Assembly (NCBI GenBank): GCA_022842245.1
Contig: JALHPZ010000037.1
Span: 1 to 54,736 of the forward strand
Direction: 5' to 3'
Source of the DNA: Gemmataceae bacterium
Lineage (GTDB): Bacteria; Planctomycetota; Planctomycetia; Gemmatales; Gemmataceae
DNA: 54,736 nucleotides
This document shows, piece after piece, positions 25,526-34,815 of this stretch. The translations under genes and the position numbers were made by a program. The notes under the pieces were generated by a model. It was not told where the DNA came from and did not search any database. It worked only from the letters and a program-made list of their open reading frames with translations. Numbering within the stretch: the first letter of the stretch is position 1; each line of letters opens with the position of its first letter.

Positions 25526-26005
25526 ATGTCGACCGATCGACCCTCGAAGCTCTGGGAAGGCGCGCTCGGCCTGCTCCTCGTGGCCGGCATCGCGCTCGGT
25601 TCCTTTTTCGCCGTCCGCCCGTCCTCCAAGCCCTCGGACGACCCAAACGTCGCCGAGGCGCGCCGGCTCGCCGCCACCTGGGCCGACAAACTCGACCGGC
25701 AAACCACGCCCACCGGCGTCTACGAGCGCTGGCCAAACGACACGCTGCCCGAAGCCGACCCGTGGGGCCGCGAGCTGAGCGTCGAGTACAGTCAGGGTGG
25801 CGTGGCGGAGCACCTGACCGTGCGTTCGCCCGGCCCGGACGGCGTCTCGCGAACGCCTGATGACGTAGTGGCCGTGCGCCATGCGGTGAACCTGAAGGGG
25901 ATCGGCGAGGGCGTGAATAAAAACGCCGAGGAGACGAGCAAGAACGCCGCGAAGGGCGCAGTGAAGGGGATCATCGAGGGAGCGAAGGAGGCGATGAAAC
26001 GGTGA
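25526..26005 (+). CDS. Membrane-anchored protein with GspG-like C-terminal domain
   Basis: The protein has 159 residues. One N-terminal membrane helix (about 10-30, LWEGALGLLLVAGIALGSFF) is followed by a helix (AEARRLAATWADKL) and a small domain with ADPWGRELSVEY and RSPGPDGVSRTPDDVVA. The DPWG-xxxY and SxGPDGxxxTxDD motifs are those of the type II secretion major pseudopilin GspG, where the second forms a calcium-binding loop. It lacks the prepilin peptidase motif at the N-terminus, so it is not a normal pseudopilin. The final 40 residues are a charged Ala/Lys-rich helix. Its ribosome binding site is weak. Confidence 0.65.
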   Translation: MSTDRPSKLWEGALGLLLVAGIALGSFFAVRPSSKPSDDPNVAEARRLAATWADKLDRQTTPTGVYERWPNDTLPEADPWGRELSVEYSQGGVAEHLTVRSPGPDGVSRTPDDVVAVRHAVNLKGIGEGVNKNAEETSKNAAKGAVKGIIEGAKEAMKR

Positions 26006-26026
26006 GCCGCCGGGAGCTCACGAGTG

Positions 26027-26446
26027 TCAGTCGACCCAGTTCTCGGCGCGGAGACCGGCCACGTCCTTGTAGTCCTTGAGATTGCGTGTGACGAGCAGGG
26101 CATCGTGGGACAGCGCGATGCAGGCGATAAGCAGATCCGGCCGGCCGATTTTCTTCAGGTTCTTCTGATTCCTCAGCCGCCCGAAGTGGGAAATGGCCGC
26201 GTCGTCGAAATCGATGATCCGGAGGGAGGCGAACAGTTTCTCGGAATGATGGTAACGTTCGATCGCGATTCGCAGTTCGGCTTCATTCGCGGATTTGAGG
26301 ATATTCGCCGCTCGGCCCATGAAGACTTCGATTCGGGTCATGATGGTAACGCAAAGCGGCTCTCGATCCAGTGCGGCAATCCTGCGCTGGACTTTCGCAT
26401 GGCCGTGGTCGAACAGGGTGAGAGTGTCGGTATCGAGTACGATCAT
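26027..26446 (-). CDS. VapC-like PIN-domain ribonuclease toxin
   Basis: The product has 139 residues. PIN-domain acidic residues are in place: Asp5 in MIVLDTD, Glu40 in TRIEVFMGR, Asp104 in GRPDLLIA and Asp125 near the end in VTRNLKDYKDV. The fold length and LLVTRNxxDY end match VapC toxins, which cleave tRNA or rRNA and are held inactive by a DNA-binding antitoxin. Its ATG overlaps the stop of the upstream gene by four bases (26443-26446), the usual toxin-antitoxin coupling. The antitoxin is of an unusual class (see 26443-26784). Confidence 0.9.
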   Translation of the reverse strand: MIVLDTDTLTLFDHGHAKVQRRIAALDREPLCVTIMTRIEVFMGRAANILKSANEAELRIAIERYHHSEKLFASLRIIDFDDAAISHFGRLRNQKNLKKIGRPDLLIACIALSHDALLVTRNLKDYKDVAGLRAENWVD

Positions 26447-26784
26447 CCCGCGGACTTCCGAATCTTGCGAATCGTTTCCAGGAATTCGTTTACGTCCTCA
26501 TCTTTGAACACGCCGAAGTGTTGCAGCACGGCCTCCTTCGTTCCCGGCGCGGGCTGGCGCGTGCCGCTTTGCAGCCACTCGACGACGGCACTTTTCAGGA
26601 AGCGCCATTCGCCGCCAATCCGGCGGGCGGGGATTCCGTCCCGTTCGGCCAGCTCGACGATCGCCGCCTCCGGCACGCGCAGGTACGCGGCCGCCTCGGG
26701 CAGCGTGAACACCTCCATCGCGGCCGGCTCCGCGCCGTTGCGCTCCGCTGTCATAACGCTCGGTTTCTTTTTGATCTTTGTCAT
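26443..26784 (-). CDS. Excisionase-like helix-turn-helix antitoxin
   Basis: The product has 113 residues. Residues 23-70 form an excisionase/MerR-type helix-turn-helix: VFTLPEAAAYLRVPEAAIVE, then GIPARRIGGEWRF and AVVEWLQ. The last 30 residues (FKDEDVNEFLETIRKIRKSA) are probably the arm that blocks the toxin. Antitoxins of VapC are more often AbrB or ribbon-helix-helix, so the HTH_17 type is less common. The gene probably represses its own promoter at 26791-26819. It overlaps the toxin gene by four bases. Confidence 0.8.
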   Translation of the reverse strand: MTKIKKKPSVMTAERNGAEPAAMEVFTLPEAAAYLRVPEAAIVELAERDGIPARRIGGEWRFLKSAVVEWLQSGTRQPAPGTKEAVLQHFGVFKDEDVNEFLETIRKIRKSAG

Positions 26785-26790
26785 GCGGGC

Positions 26791-26819
26791 ATCGTAACAC
26801 GGCCTGGCGGTTCGGCCAA
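26791..26819 (-). promoter_or_regulatory. Predicted promoter of the VapC module, possibly leaderless
   Basis: On the minus strand, TTGGCC (26819-26814) and TACGAT (26796-26791) are separated by exactly 17 bases. Only six bases lie between the -10 and the ATG at 26784, so transcription would begin at or next to the start codon and the mRNA would lack a leader. Confidence 0.4.
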
Positions 26820-26870
26820 GTTATCCGGTTGGATTGGACAGGCGCGATTCGCCAACACATCTTGAATCGT

Positions 26871-26930
26871 TGGGTTGCGCGGTATTCCGCGCCCAACACC
26901 CGGCGGCTGACACCGCGCGGCTCGCCGATC
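26871..26930. repeat. Degenerate GC palindromes between the toxin module and DUF1501 gene
   Basis: TTGGGTTGCGCGG and CCGCGCCCAA pair around a short loop, and CCGGCGG ... CCGCGCGG follows. This resembles a decayed REP-like element. It occupies most of the 147-base gap. Confidence 0.3.
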
Positions 26931-26931
26931 A

Positions 26932-28332
<1,401 letters not shown>

Positions 28333-28348
28333 TTTCCAATCCTCAAGA

Positions 28349-28463
28349 ATGGCCCGCTGATGACGCTGACTTCGACGCAGATGAAGATGATAAAACCAAG
28401 ATCGAGTTTTTCTCTTATCAGGATTTCATCAGCGTCCGAAGGTCTGCGTCATCAGCGGGCCAT
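28349..28463. repeat. Long imperfect palindrome 16 bases upstream of a DUF1501 start
   Basis: The left end ATGGCCCGCTGATGACGC (28349-28366) matches the complement of the right end GCGTCATCAGCGGGCCAT (28446-28463). Further inside, a GATGAAxATxxTxA arm pairs with TTATCAGGATTTCATC. The element fills the gap between two genes of one operon and ends 16 bases before the DUF1501 ATG. Mismatches in the arms suggest an old mobile palindrome. Confidence 0.7.
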
Positions 28464-28466
28464 GTT

Positions 28467-30887
28467 TCAGTTCCGGGTAATGAATTCGTGGAGGTTCAGT
28501 ACGACTCGCGCCGTGGCGGTCCAGGCGGCGAGGTCCGCGACGTTCGCATCCTTCGGCAGCGGCTTCGCGCCGATGGTGAGGAACTTCTTCGCCTCGGCAT
28601 CGTTCGCGGCGTAGTCCTTCGCCTGCTTCGCGTGGTACTCGGCCAGCACCTGTGCCTCGGCGGCGGTCGGAGCACGCGAGAGGGCCTGTCTGTATAGCCA
28701 GTCGATGCGCTCGGCCGGGGCCTTGCCGCCGTCGCGGATCGCTCGCTCGCCGAAGGCGCGGGCGGCCTCGACGTAGGTCGGGTCGTTCAACAGCACGAGC
28801 GCCTGCTGCGGAAGGTTCGAGCGTGTCCGCTCCGTCGCGCATTCCTCGCGGCTCGGGGCGTCGAACGCCAGCAGGCTCGGCTGCAGGAAGCTCCGCTGCC
28901 AGTGCGTGTACATCCCACGGCGGTACAGGCCTTCGCCGGAATCGTTCTGCCACTCGCGGGGCGGGAAGTTCAGCGCCGTCCAGTACCCGGCCGGCTGGTA
29001 CGGCTTCACGCTGGGCCCGCCGAGCTTCGGCACGAGCAGACCGCTGACGGACAGCGCATTGTCACGGACGAACTCGGCATCCAGCCGGTAGCGGTTCTGC
29101 CGCGCGAGCAACCTGTTCGACGGGTCGCGCTCGGCCAGCTCCGGTCGGGGCTTCGAGCTTTGCCGGTAGGTCTTCGACATCACGATCGACTTCACGAGCT
29201 TCTTCACGTCCCAGCCGTTCTGGAATTCGAGCGCGAGGTGGTCGAGCAGTTCGGGATGGCTGGGCGCTTCGCCCTGCATCCCCACATCGTCGAGGGTGCG
29301 GGCGAGGCCGGCGCCGAAGAAGAGCTTCCAGACGCGGTTGACGAAGACGCGCGCCGTCAGCGGGTTTTCCTTGGCGAGCAGCCACTTCGCGAGGTCGAGC
29401 CGGGTGGCGCGGGGCATCGTCATCGTCGTGGAGACGAGCACCTTCGGCGTGGCCGGTTGCACGATTTCCCCGGAGTCGTTGAGCCAGTCGCCGCGGGGCA
29501 GCACGCGCACGGTCCGCGGCGGCCCCGCCTGCGTGATGAGGCAGTTCGGAATCTTCGACGCGTACGCGGCTCGCTCCGCCTCGCGCTTCGTCACGGCTTC
29601 CCGCAGCGCTTTCGTCTCCGCGAGCTGGCCAAGGTAGAACGCCTTCAGATCGTTCGTTTGCTTCGGCGTGCGCTTCTCGACCTTGATGATGTTTTGGATG
29701 TTCGCCGGCAGGTTCTTCGCGGTCTTTTCCCACTCGGCCTGCTTCGGCAGGTACTTTTCCTCCTCCGCCTTGAGCGCCTTCTTCGCCTCGGCGATCGCGG
29801 CGTCGAGCTTCTTCAACTCGGCTTCCTGTTCCGGCGTCGCGAGCGGCGTGCCCGGTCCGCGACCGCCGACCGCCGGCTCCTGCACGTCCGCGAAGAAGGC
29901 CGCCATCGCGTAGAAGTCCTTCGTGGCGAACGGATCGTACTTGTGGTCGTGGCACTGGCAGCAGCCGAGCGTGACGCCGAGCCAGACGCTCCCGACGTTC
30001 CGCACGCGGTCGGCGGCGTACTTGGCCTCGTACTCCTTCGCCTGGCTGCCGCCCTCCTCGGTGGTTTGCAGCAGCCGGTTGTAGGCGCTCGCCGTCTTCT
30101 GTTCGATCGTCGCGTTCGGCAGCAGGTCCCCGGCAAGCTGTTCGATCGTGAACGCGTCGAACGGCTTGTTCGCGTTGAACGCCCGGATGACGTAATCGCG
30201 GTACGGCCAGACCGGCATCGGGTTGTCGCTGTGGTAGCCGATGGTGTCGGCGTAGCGGACGAGGTCGAGCCAGAAGAGCGCCAAGCGCTCGCCGTAATGC
30301 GGGCTGGCGAGAAGGCGGTCGACGAGCTTCTCGTAGGCCTGCGGGCTGTCATCCTTCGCGAACTCCTGGACCTCGGCCCACGTCGGCGGCAGGCCGGTGA
30401 GGTCGAACGTCAGCCGGCGAATGAGCGTGACACGATCGGCTTCGGGGGAGGGGGCGAGTTTTTCTTTCTTGAGTCGTTCGAGGATGAACGCGTCGATGGA
30501 TTGCGAATTCGTGATCGGTTTCAATGGGATGTACGCCCAGTGTGGCTCGTACTTCGCCCCTTCGGTGATCCACTTCTTCAGAATCTCCTTTTGTGGCGCC
30601 GTCAGCTTCTTGTGCGAATCCGGCGGCGGCATCAGCGCGTCGGCGTCCTTGCTCTCGATCCGCGCCACCAGCGCGCTCTCGCCCGGCTTCCCCGGCACGA
30701 TGGCCTTGCGTGCGATCGCCACGTCGCGGTCGTCGAGGCGCAGCTTCGCCTTGCGCTGGTTCTTGTCCGGCCCGTGGCAGGCGAAGCAGTTGTCCGACAG
30801 GATCGGCCGCACGTCGCGGTTGTACGACAGCTCGTCGGCGCGCGCGGACGACACGAGCAATAGGCTGAGCAAGGAGAGAACTCGCAT
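28467..30887 (-). CDS. DUF1549/DUF1553 cytochrome-like protein (PSCyt1 family, copy 1)
   Basis: The 806-residue exported protein starts with signal peptide MRVLSLLSLLLVSSARADE. A PSCyt1 region follows with heme-type CFACH (34-38), FDLTGLPPTWAEVQEF and RLLASPHYGERLALFWLDLV (DUF1549). A second CCQCHDHKYDPF motif, a coiled region (AELKKLDAAIAEAKKALKAE) and DUF1553, with TARVFVNRVWKLFFG, LDDVGMQGEAPSHPELLDHL and RTRSNLPQQALVLLNDP, complete it. The family is specific to Planctomycetes and relatives and is presumed periplasmic and redox-active. The ATG at 30887 is chosen because longer in-frame starts lie in unrelated sequence. It is transcribed before the DUF1501 gene. Confidence 0.93.
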   Translation of the reverse strand: MRVLSLLSLLLVSSARADELSYNRDVRPILSDNCFACHGPDKNQRKAKLRLDDRDVAIARKAIVPGKPGESALVARIESKDADALMPPPDSHKKLTAPQKEILKKWITEGAKYEPHWAYIPLKPITNSQSIDAFILERLKKEKLAPSPEADRVTLIRRLTFDLTGLPPTWAEVQEFAKDDSPQAYEKLVDRLLASPHYGERLALFWLDLVRYADTIGYHSDNPMPVWPYRDYVIRAFNANKPFDAFTIEQLAGDLLPNATIEQKTASAYNRLLQTTEEGGSQAKEYEAKYAADRVRNVGSVWLGVTLGCCQCHDHKYDPFATKDFYAMAAFFADVQEPAVGGRGPGTPLATPEQEAELKKLDAAIAEAKKALKAEEEKYLPKQAEWEKTAKNLPANIQNIIKVEKRTPKQTNDLKAFYLGQLAETKALREAVTKREAERAAYASKIPNCLITQAGPPRTVRVLPRGDWLNDSGEIVQPATPKVLVSTTMTMPRATRLDLAKWLLAKENPLTARVFVNRVWKLFFGAGLARTLDDVGMQGEAPSHPELLDHLALEFQNGWDVKKLVKSIVMSKTYRQSSKPRPELAERDPSNRLLARQNRYRLDAEFVRDNALSVSGLLVPKLGGPSVKPYQPAGYWTALNFPPREWQNDSGEGLYRRGMYTHWQRSFLQPSLLAFDAPSREECATERTRSNLPQQALVLLNDPTYVEAARAFGERAIRDGGKAPAERIDWLYRQALSRAPTAAEAQVLAEYHAKQAKDYAANDAEAKKFLTIGAKPLPKDANVADLAAWTATARVVLNLHEFITRN

Positions 30888-30983
30888 GAACGCGCTCCAG
30901 CGGATCGACGGGCCAACCGGCAGGACCGTTATCATACCGCAACGGGTCGGCGGGTGCGAGTTCGATTGAATCGAAGCTCGTTC

Positions 30984-31065
30984 GTTTTGAATTTTTCGTT
31001 TCTCGTTTTGGGTTGGTTCAACAATGACCGGAACAACGCAAAATGATAAATGAAAAGTGCAAAAC
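30984..31065. repeat. Imperfect palindrome 17 bases upstream of an aminotransferase start (family A)
   Basis: GTTTTGAATTTTTCGTTTC at the left end (30984) pairs with GAAAAGTGCAAAAC at the right end (31052-31065), and the inner arms TCGTTTTG and CAAAATGA also pair; the arms are about 35 bases. A related copy lies at 47858-47939: both share GACCGGAACAA/GATCGGACCAA, AAATGAT(A/C)AATGA and TGCAAAACTC. It is AT-rich against the GC-rich background. Confidence 0.75.
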
Positions 31066-31082
31066 TCCATCGGGATCGACCC

Positions 31083-32435
31083 ATGAATCTCGTCGAACGC
31101 TACACGGCCCGTTTCCCGAAATCGCGCGAGCGCTTCGAGGTCGCGAAGACGCTGTTCCCCTGCGGCGTCACGCACGACACGCGGATGATGGAGCCGTTCC
31201 CGATCTATGTCTCGGAAGCGAAGTGGGCGCACAAGAAAACGATCGATGGTCACGTCGTCATCGACTACTTCGTCGGCCACGGGTCGCACCTGTTGGGGCA
31301 TTCGCCGAGTGATGTCGTGTGGGCGGTCCAGCAACAGATGGAAAAGGGAACCCACCCCGGCGCGTGCCACGAGCTGGAGATCGAGTGGGGCCAGCTCGTC
31401 AAACAACTCGTGCCGTCGGCGGAGAAGATCCGCTTCACCGGCAGCGGCACCGAGGCGACGCTGATGGCCTTGCGGCTGTCGCGCCTTCACACCAGGCGGC
31501 CGAAGTTCCTGAAGTTCCAAGGCCACTTCCACGGCTGGCACGACTACGTCACCGTGTCCGCCGATCCGCCGTACGACGCGCCCGGCGTGCCCGGCGTGCC
31601 GGAGAGCGTGTCCGCAAACTGCGTCGCGCTGACGCCGAACGACCTGAACGCCGTCGAGGATGCGCTGAAAAAAGATGACGGTATCGGAGCCGTGATTCTC
31701 GAACCGACCGGCGGACACTGGGGCGCCGTGCCGATCCGCGGCGAGTTCCTGAAAGGCCTGCGCGAGCTCTGCACACGCACCGGTCGTGTCCTGATATTCG
31801 ACGAGGTCATCACCGGATTCCGCGTGGCGCCCGGCGGTGCGCAGCAGTTCTACGGCGTGACGCCGGACCTGACGTCGCTGGCGAAGATCCTCGCAGGCGG
31901 CCTGCCCGGCGGGTGCCTCGCCGGGAAGGCGGACATCCTCGCGTTCATCGAACCCCGGCCCGGCAAGCCGAAGATGAAGCACCCCGGCACCTACAACGCG
32001 AACCCGCTCTCGGCATCCGCCGGCGTCGCGACGCTGAAGCGCGTCCTGACGGGCGAGCCCTGCAAGAAGGCCAACGAGGCGGCCGTAAACCTGCGCAACG
32101 GGCTGAACGCCATGTTCGCCGCGAACAAGCTCCCGTGGCTGGCCTATGGCGACTTCAGCATGATCCGCGTGCTGCCGAACACTTCCGGCGTGTGGCCGAA
32201 GGCGGCCGGAGTGAACGACGGCTTCATCCCGCACGGCGGCGACGTGAACTTGCTGGACGGGCCGAAGAACATGAAGCAGGTCTACGCGATGCGCCAGGGG
32301 ATGCTGCTCAACGGCGTCGACTGGTGGGGCACCGCCGGCATGACCAGCTGCGAGCACACCGCCGACGACATCGCGAAGACCGTGGCGGCGATGGAGGCGA
32401 CGATTGGCGCGATGACGGCGGAAGGGCTGGGCTGA
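31083..32435 (+). CDS. Class III PLP aminotransferase, glutamate-1-semialdehyde aminomutase-like
   Basis: The protein has 450 residues. Typical motifs are FTGSGTEATLMALRLSR (phosphate-binding region), FQGHFHGWHDYVTVSA, ILEPTGGHWGAVP, LIFDEVITGFRVAPGGAQ and LTSLAKILAGGLPGG with the Schiff-base Lys, all as in HemL-type enzymes. HemL moves the amino group of glutamate-1-semialdehyde to make 5-aminolevulinate, but many relatives act on other substrates; no tetrapyrrole genes are adjacent, so I leave the gene name empty. I start at ATG 31083 because an upstream ATG at 31050 is inside the palindrome. It converges with the Gfo/Idh/MocA gene. Confidence 0.85.
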   Translation: MNLVERYTARFPKSRERFEVAKTLFPCGVTHDTRMMEPFPIYVSEAKWAHKKTIDGHVVIDYFVGHGSHLLGHSPSDVVWAVQQQMEKGTHPGACHELEIEWGQLVKQLVPSAEKIRFTGSGTEATLMALRLSRLHTRRPKFLKFQGHFHGWHDYVTVSADPPYDAPGVPGVPESVSANCVALTPNDLNAVEDALKKDDGIGAVILEPTGGHWGAVPIRGEFLKGLRELCTRTGRVLIFDEVITGFRVAPGGAQQFYGVTPDLTSLAKILAGGLPGGCLAGKADILAFIEPRPGKPKMKHPGTYNANPLSASAGVATLKRVLTGEPCKKANEAAVNLRNGLNAMFAANKLPWLAYGDFSMIRVLPNTSGVWPKAAGVNDGFIPHGGDVNLLDGPKNMKQVYAMRQGMLLNGVDWWGTAGMTSCEHTADDIAKTVAAMEATIGAMTAEGLG

Positions 32436-32443
32436 CGGCCTGT

Positions 32444-33736
32444 TCAAACGCCCTTCGGCACGGCCCAGTGGCCTTCGCGGTACTTCCGCTTCACCATGCC
32501 CGCGAGCGCCGCGTCGCCGACGATCTGCTCGCTCTTCGGGTCGAATGCGATCGTCTTGCGCGTCCGCACGCAGATGTTCGCGAGGTGGCAGATCCCGGCC
32601 GCGACGTGGCCGGCGATTGCCGGCGCGTTCGGCTTCTCGCCATTGCGGATCGCGTTCAGGAAGTTCGTGTGGTGCCCGGCCAGGTCGACGCGGCCGGTCA
32701 TCTGCTCGATCAGCTTGTTCCGCTCGCCGTACAGTTTCCAGCCGACCGTATGGCCCATCACCAGCATCCCCTTCGTGCCGTAGAAGGCGTTGCCGTTCTC
32801 GTACTCCTCCTGCACGTACGGCGACCAGATCCGCTGCTCGTAGATGAATTGGCGCGTCTTGCCGTCGGCGCCGTCGATCTCCATGACGGCGCACTGTGTG
32901 TCGGGCCACTGCTGGTCGTCGTCGAAGAAATGCTTGCCGCCGAGCGCCGCGGCGCGGTTCGGGAGTTGAAGCAGATTCAGGCCCCAGCAGGCCACGTCGA
33001 CGTTGTGAACGCCGTCGTTGCCCATGTCGCCGGCGCCGTAGTCGAAGAAGAACCGCCACATGCCGGGGACGCGATTGGAATAGAACGGCGCTTCGGGCGC
33101 CATGCCCTGCCACATCGCGTAGTCGAGGTGCGCCGGTGGATCGCTCGGCTTCACCTTGCCGAGGTTGCGGCGGAGTTGGCTGTTCCAAGCCTTCGCCACG
33201 AGGATCTCGCCGATCGCGCCGTCGTGCAGGCGTTTCATCGCCTCCTGCACCGTCGGCGTGCTGCGCGCCTGCGTGCCGACTTGAATGACGACTTTGTTCC
33301 GGATCCCGGCCTCGACGAGCAGGCGCCCCTCGCGGATGTTGTGCGAGCAAGGCTTCTCGACGTAGACGTGCTTGCCGGCATCGGCGGTGAGGATGCCGCC
33401 GGGCGAGTGCCAGTGGTCCGGCGTCGCGTGCCAGACGGCGACGATCGACTTGTCGTCGAGGACCTTCCGCAGGTCGTTGACGGGGGTCACGCCGTGCCCG
33501 CCATCGGCGGCGATCTTCGCGGCGGCCGCGAGGCGGTTCGCATCGGCGTCGCAGACGTACTTCAGTTCCACGTCCTTGCGGGCCGTGAGGAGCTTCAGGT
33601 GGTTCGTGCCCATGCCGCCGCAGCCGACGAGCGCGATCGGCATTCGGCCTTCGGCGGCTGTGGAGGTTTTGGCAAAGGCGAGGCCGGCGGTGGATGCGGC
33701 GGAGGCGTGGAGGAACGCGCGGCGGGAGGCGGGCAT
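32444..33736 (-). CDS. Gfo/Idh/MocA-family oxidoreductase, Tat-exported
   Basis: The protein has 430 residues. A twin-arginine start (MPASRRAFLHASAASTAGLA) precedes the NAD(P)-binding ALVGCGGMGTNHLKLL. It continues with VYVEKPCSHNIREGRLLVE (EKP catalytic motif), VIQVGTQARS, the planctomycete-type WNSQLRRNLG and the C-terminal GMWRFFFDYGAGDMGNDGVH. Exported members of this family probably carry a tightly bound cofactor and act on sugars in the periplasm; the substrate is unknown. The start is preceded by a GGAGA-type binding site. A terminator lies 58 bases upstream, so it has its own promoter or starts from read-through. Confidence 0.9.
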   Translation of the reverse strand: MPASRRAFLHASAASTAGLAFAKTSTAAEGRMPIALVGCGGMGTNHLKLLTARKDVELKYVCDADANRLAAAAKIAADGGHGVTPVNDLRKVLDDKSIVAVWHATPDHWHSPGGILTADAGKHVYVEKPCSHNIREGRLLVEAGIRNKVVIQVGTQARSTPTVQEAMKRLHDGAIGEILVAKAWNSQLRRNLGKVKPSDPPAHLDYAMWQGMAPEAPFYSNRVPGMWRFFFDYGAGDMGNDGVHNVDVACWGLNLLQLPNRAAALGGKHFFDDDQQWPDTQCAVMEIDGADGKTRQFIYEQRIWSPYVQEEYENGNAFYGTKGMLVMGHTVGWKLYGERNKLIEQMTGRVDLAGHHTNFLNAIRNGEKPNAPAIAGHVAAGICHLANICVRTRKTIAFDPKSEQIVGDAALAGMVKRKYREGHWAVPKGV

Positions 33737-33793
33737 GGCCGATCTCCGAAGTGAAGGGAGGGAGCGGAGCGGCGATTATTGTAGGCGGGTACG

Positions 33794-33825
33794 AAAAAAA
33801 ACCGGGCACGGTTTCCCGTGCCCGG
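33794..33825 (-). terminator. Strong rho-independent terminator
   Basis: On the minus strand, CCGGGCACGG and CCGTGCCCGG pair perfectly (10 bp) around a four-base loop, followed by eight consecutive T. It terminates transcripts coming from the DUF2203 side or from the local promoter at 33990-34018. Confidence 0.85.
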
Positions 33826-33983
33826 TACCAAGCATACTTTTGGGTCCCGTCCATCCCTTCGGTAGCCTGGCTGCTCAAACCGCTCCCCCCTCGGAGCGGA
33901 AAAAGCCGACATCAACAAACATCCGGCGAAGAAGGCCCTCGCCGGTTGGCGTCATCGGGTTCGGCCCGCGCCGATCCCGGAGA
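33794..33983 (-). ncRNA. Candidate structured small RNA (about 190 nt)
   Basis: From the predicted start near 33983 the minus strand can form, in order, four compact stems: GGG-TCGGC/GCCGA-CCC, CCGGCGA/TCGCCGG, CCGCTCC/GGAGCGG and the final terminator stem. Size, isolated promoter and own terminator fit a free-standing sRNA. I compared it by eye with 6S, SRP, tmRNA, RNase P and c-di-GMP riboswitch patterns and found no convincing match. A long 5' leader of another gene is less likely because of the terminator. Confidence 0.35.
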
Positions 33984-33989
33984 CACCTC

Positions 33990-34018
33990 TATCTAGATCG
34001 CGATCGCTCGGGACGCAA
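33990..34018 (-). promoter_or_regulatory. Predicted sigma-70 type promoter for the small RNA
   Basis: On the minus strand, TTGCGT (34018-34013) and TAGATA (33995-33990) are separated by exactly 17 bases. No start codon with a binding site follows before the terminator. The spacer contains GATCGCGATC, a 10-base palindrome that could be an operator. Confidence 0.4.
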
Positions 34019-34111
34019 GGAAAACAAGGTCATTTTCCCGTGTTCTCGTCTCGCGCAAATCTTGACCTCTTCTCGGAATCCGCCGCGCGGCGGGCGACCG
34101 CGCTCGCATCC

Positions 34112-34582
34112 TCAGGGCTGCGAAACGCCGTGCTGCCACTCGGCCGGGATGGGTCGTCGATTCTCCTCGCCGGCATAGCGCCAGTAGTCGAGGGCCTCTT
34201 CGCCCAGCCGCCACGAGTAGGCCGCGGGTCGGCCGTTGATCCGCGTGGGGAAGTCCACCTGCCCCTGTCGGCCATCCACCAACGACACGCCGAGCGTGTC
34301 AAGCTCGCGAACCGCGCCGTCGAGGTTGCGTTCCGCGTTCGCGATCGCATCGGTCACCGCGTAGCGGCGTTCGCGGCTGGCCCAGGTCAGGCTGCGACGG
34401 TATTCGTCGAGCGTCGCCTGTTCCGGCGCCAACGTCTGAATCTGCTCCGCGGTCGTCACGATGTCCGTCACGATGCTACGCACTAACGGTAACATCCGGC
34501 GGGCGGTCGTTAAATCCAGGTTCGCCACTTTCCGCTTCGCCTTCTCGGTCTGGCGGGAAGCACGGTTGGGAGAACTGTTCAT
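34112..34582 (-). CDS. DUF2203 family protein
   Basis: The product has 156 residues. After a basic N-terminus it reads LDLTTARRMLPLVRSIVTDI, ELDTLGVSLVDGRQGQVDFP and RINGRPAAYSWRLGEEALDY, which match the DUF2203 core (an antiparallel helical pair and a VDFPxxxxGRxxxxCWRxGE strand). The usual Cys of CWRxGE is Ser here. Function is unknown. The ATG at 34582 gives the standard start; upstream in-frame codons run into the promoter of the divergent pseudokinase gene. Confidence 0.8.
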   Translation of the reverse strand: MNSSPNRASRQTEKAKRKVANLDLTTARRMLPLVRSIVTDIVTTAEQIQTLAPEQATLDEYRRSLTWASRERRYAVTDAIANAERNLDGAVRELDTLGVSLVDGRQGQVDFPTRINGRPAAYSWRLGEEALDYWRYAGEENRRPIPAEWQHGVSQP

Positions 34583-34749
34583 CTTTGGCTCTCCGTTATG
34601 GTTTGCCACCGGTCGGGCCGGGACTTGGCCCATTCTATGTTCGATCATGCCCCGGAAGAGGCGGCGCCGCGCGGTTCGCGCCCGATTTTCGGCATTTCGC
34701 TGCCCCCTCAATCCACTATTCGTTCCGGAAAGGGAAACCTTGCGGTTGT

Positions 34750-34778
34750 TTGGCTTCTTCCAGAAGACGCACTATAGT
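34750..34778 (+). promoter_or_regulatory. Predicted promoter of the pseudokinase gene
   Basis: TTGGCT (34750-34755) and TATAGT (34773-34778) are separated by exactly 17 bases, giving a good -10 and moderate -35. The start codon at 34816 is about 31 bases from the expected transcription start. Confidence 0.5.
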
Positions 34779-34815
34779 CGAGCGGACGTTGGTTCCTGAT
34801 ACCCGCCAGTCCGTC

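Larger units (their letters stand above)
33737..34111. other. Non-coding gap holding a predicted small-RNA unit
   Basis: There is no plausible protein gene in these 375 bases. The content is a predicted minus-strand promoter (33990-34018), a GC-rich hairpin-rich segment and an intrinsic terminator (33794-33825), described separately. Confidence 0.6.

Noticed and set aside
23489..25882. A 797-codon minus-strand open frame antisense to the HEAT-like gene
   Set aside because: Gly/Arg/Asp-rich shadow of a gene with a signal peptide; no domain.
30888..33878. In-frame upstream extension of the DUF1549 gene to more than 1800 codons
   Set aside because: The extension runs antisense through the aminotransferase and in another frame through the Gfo/Idh/MocA gene; the signal peptide at 30887 marks the true start.
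33794..33983. Resemblance of GCAGCCAGGCTACCG to the 3' part of c-di-GMP-I riboswitches
   Set aside because: The 5' conserved part and GACGCAAAGC core are not found in the right order, and a terminator rather than a gene follows.
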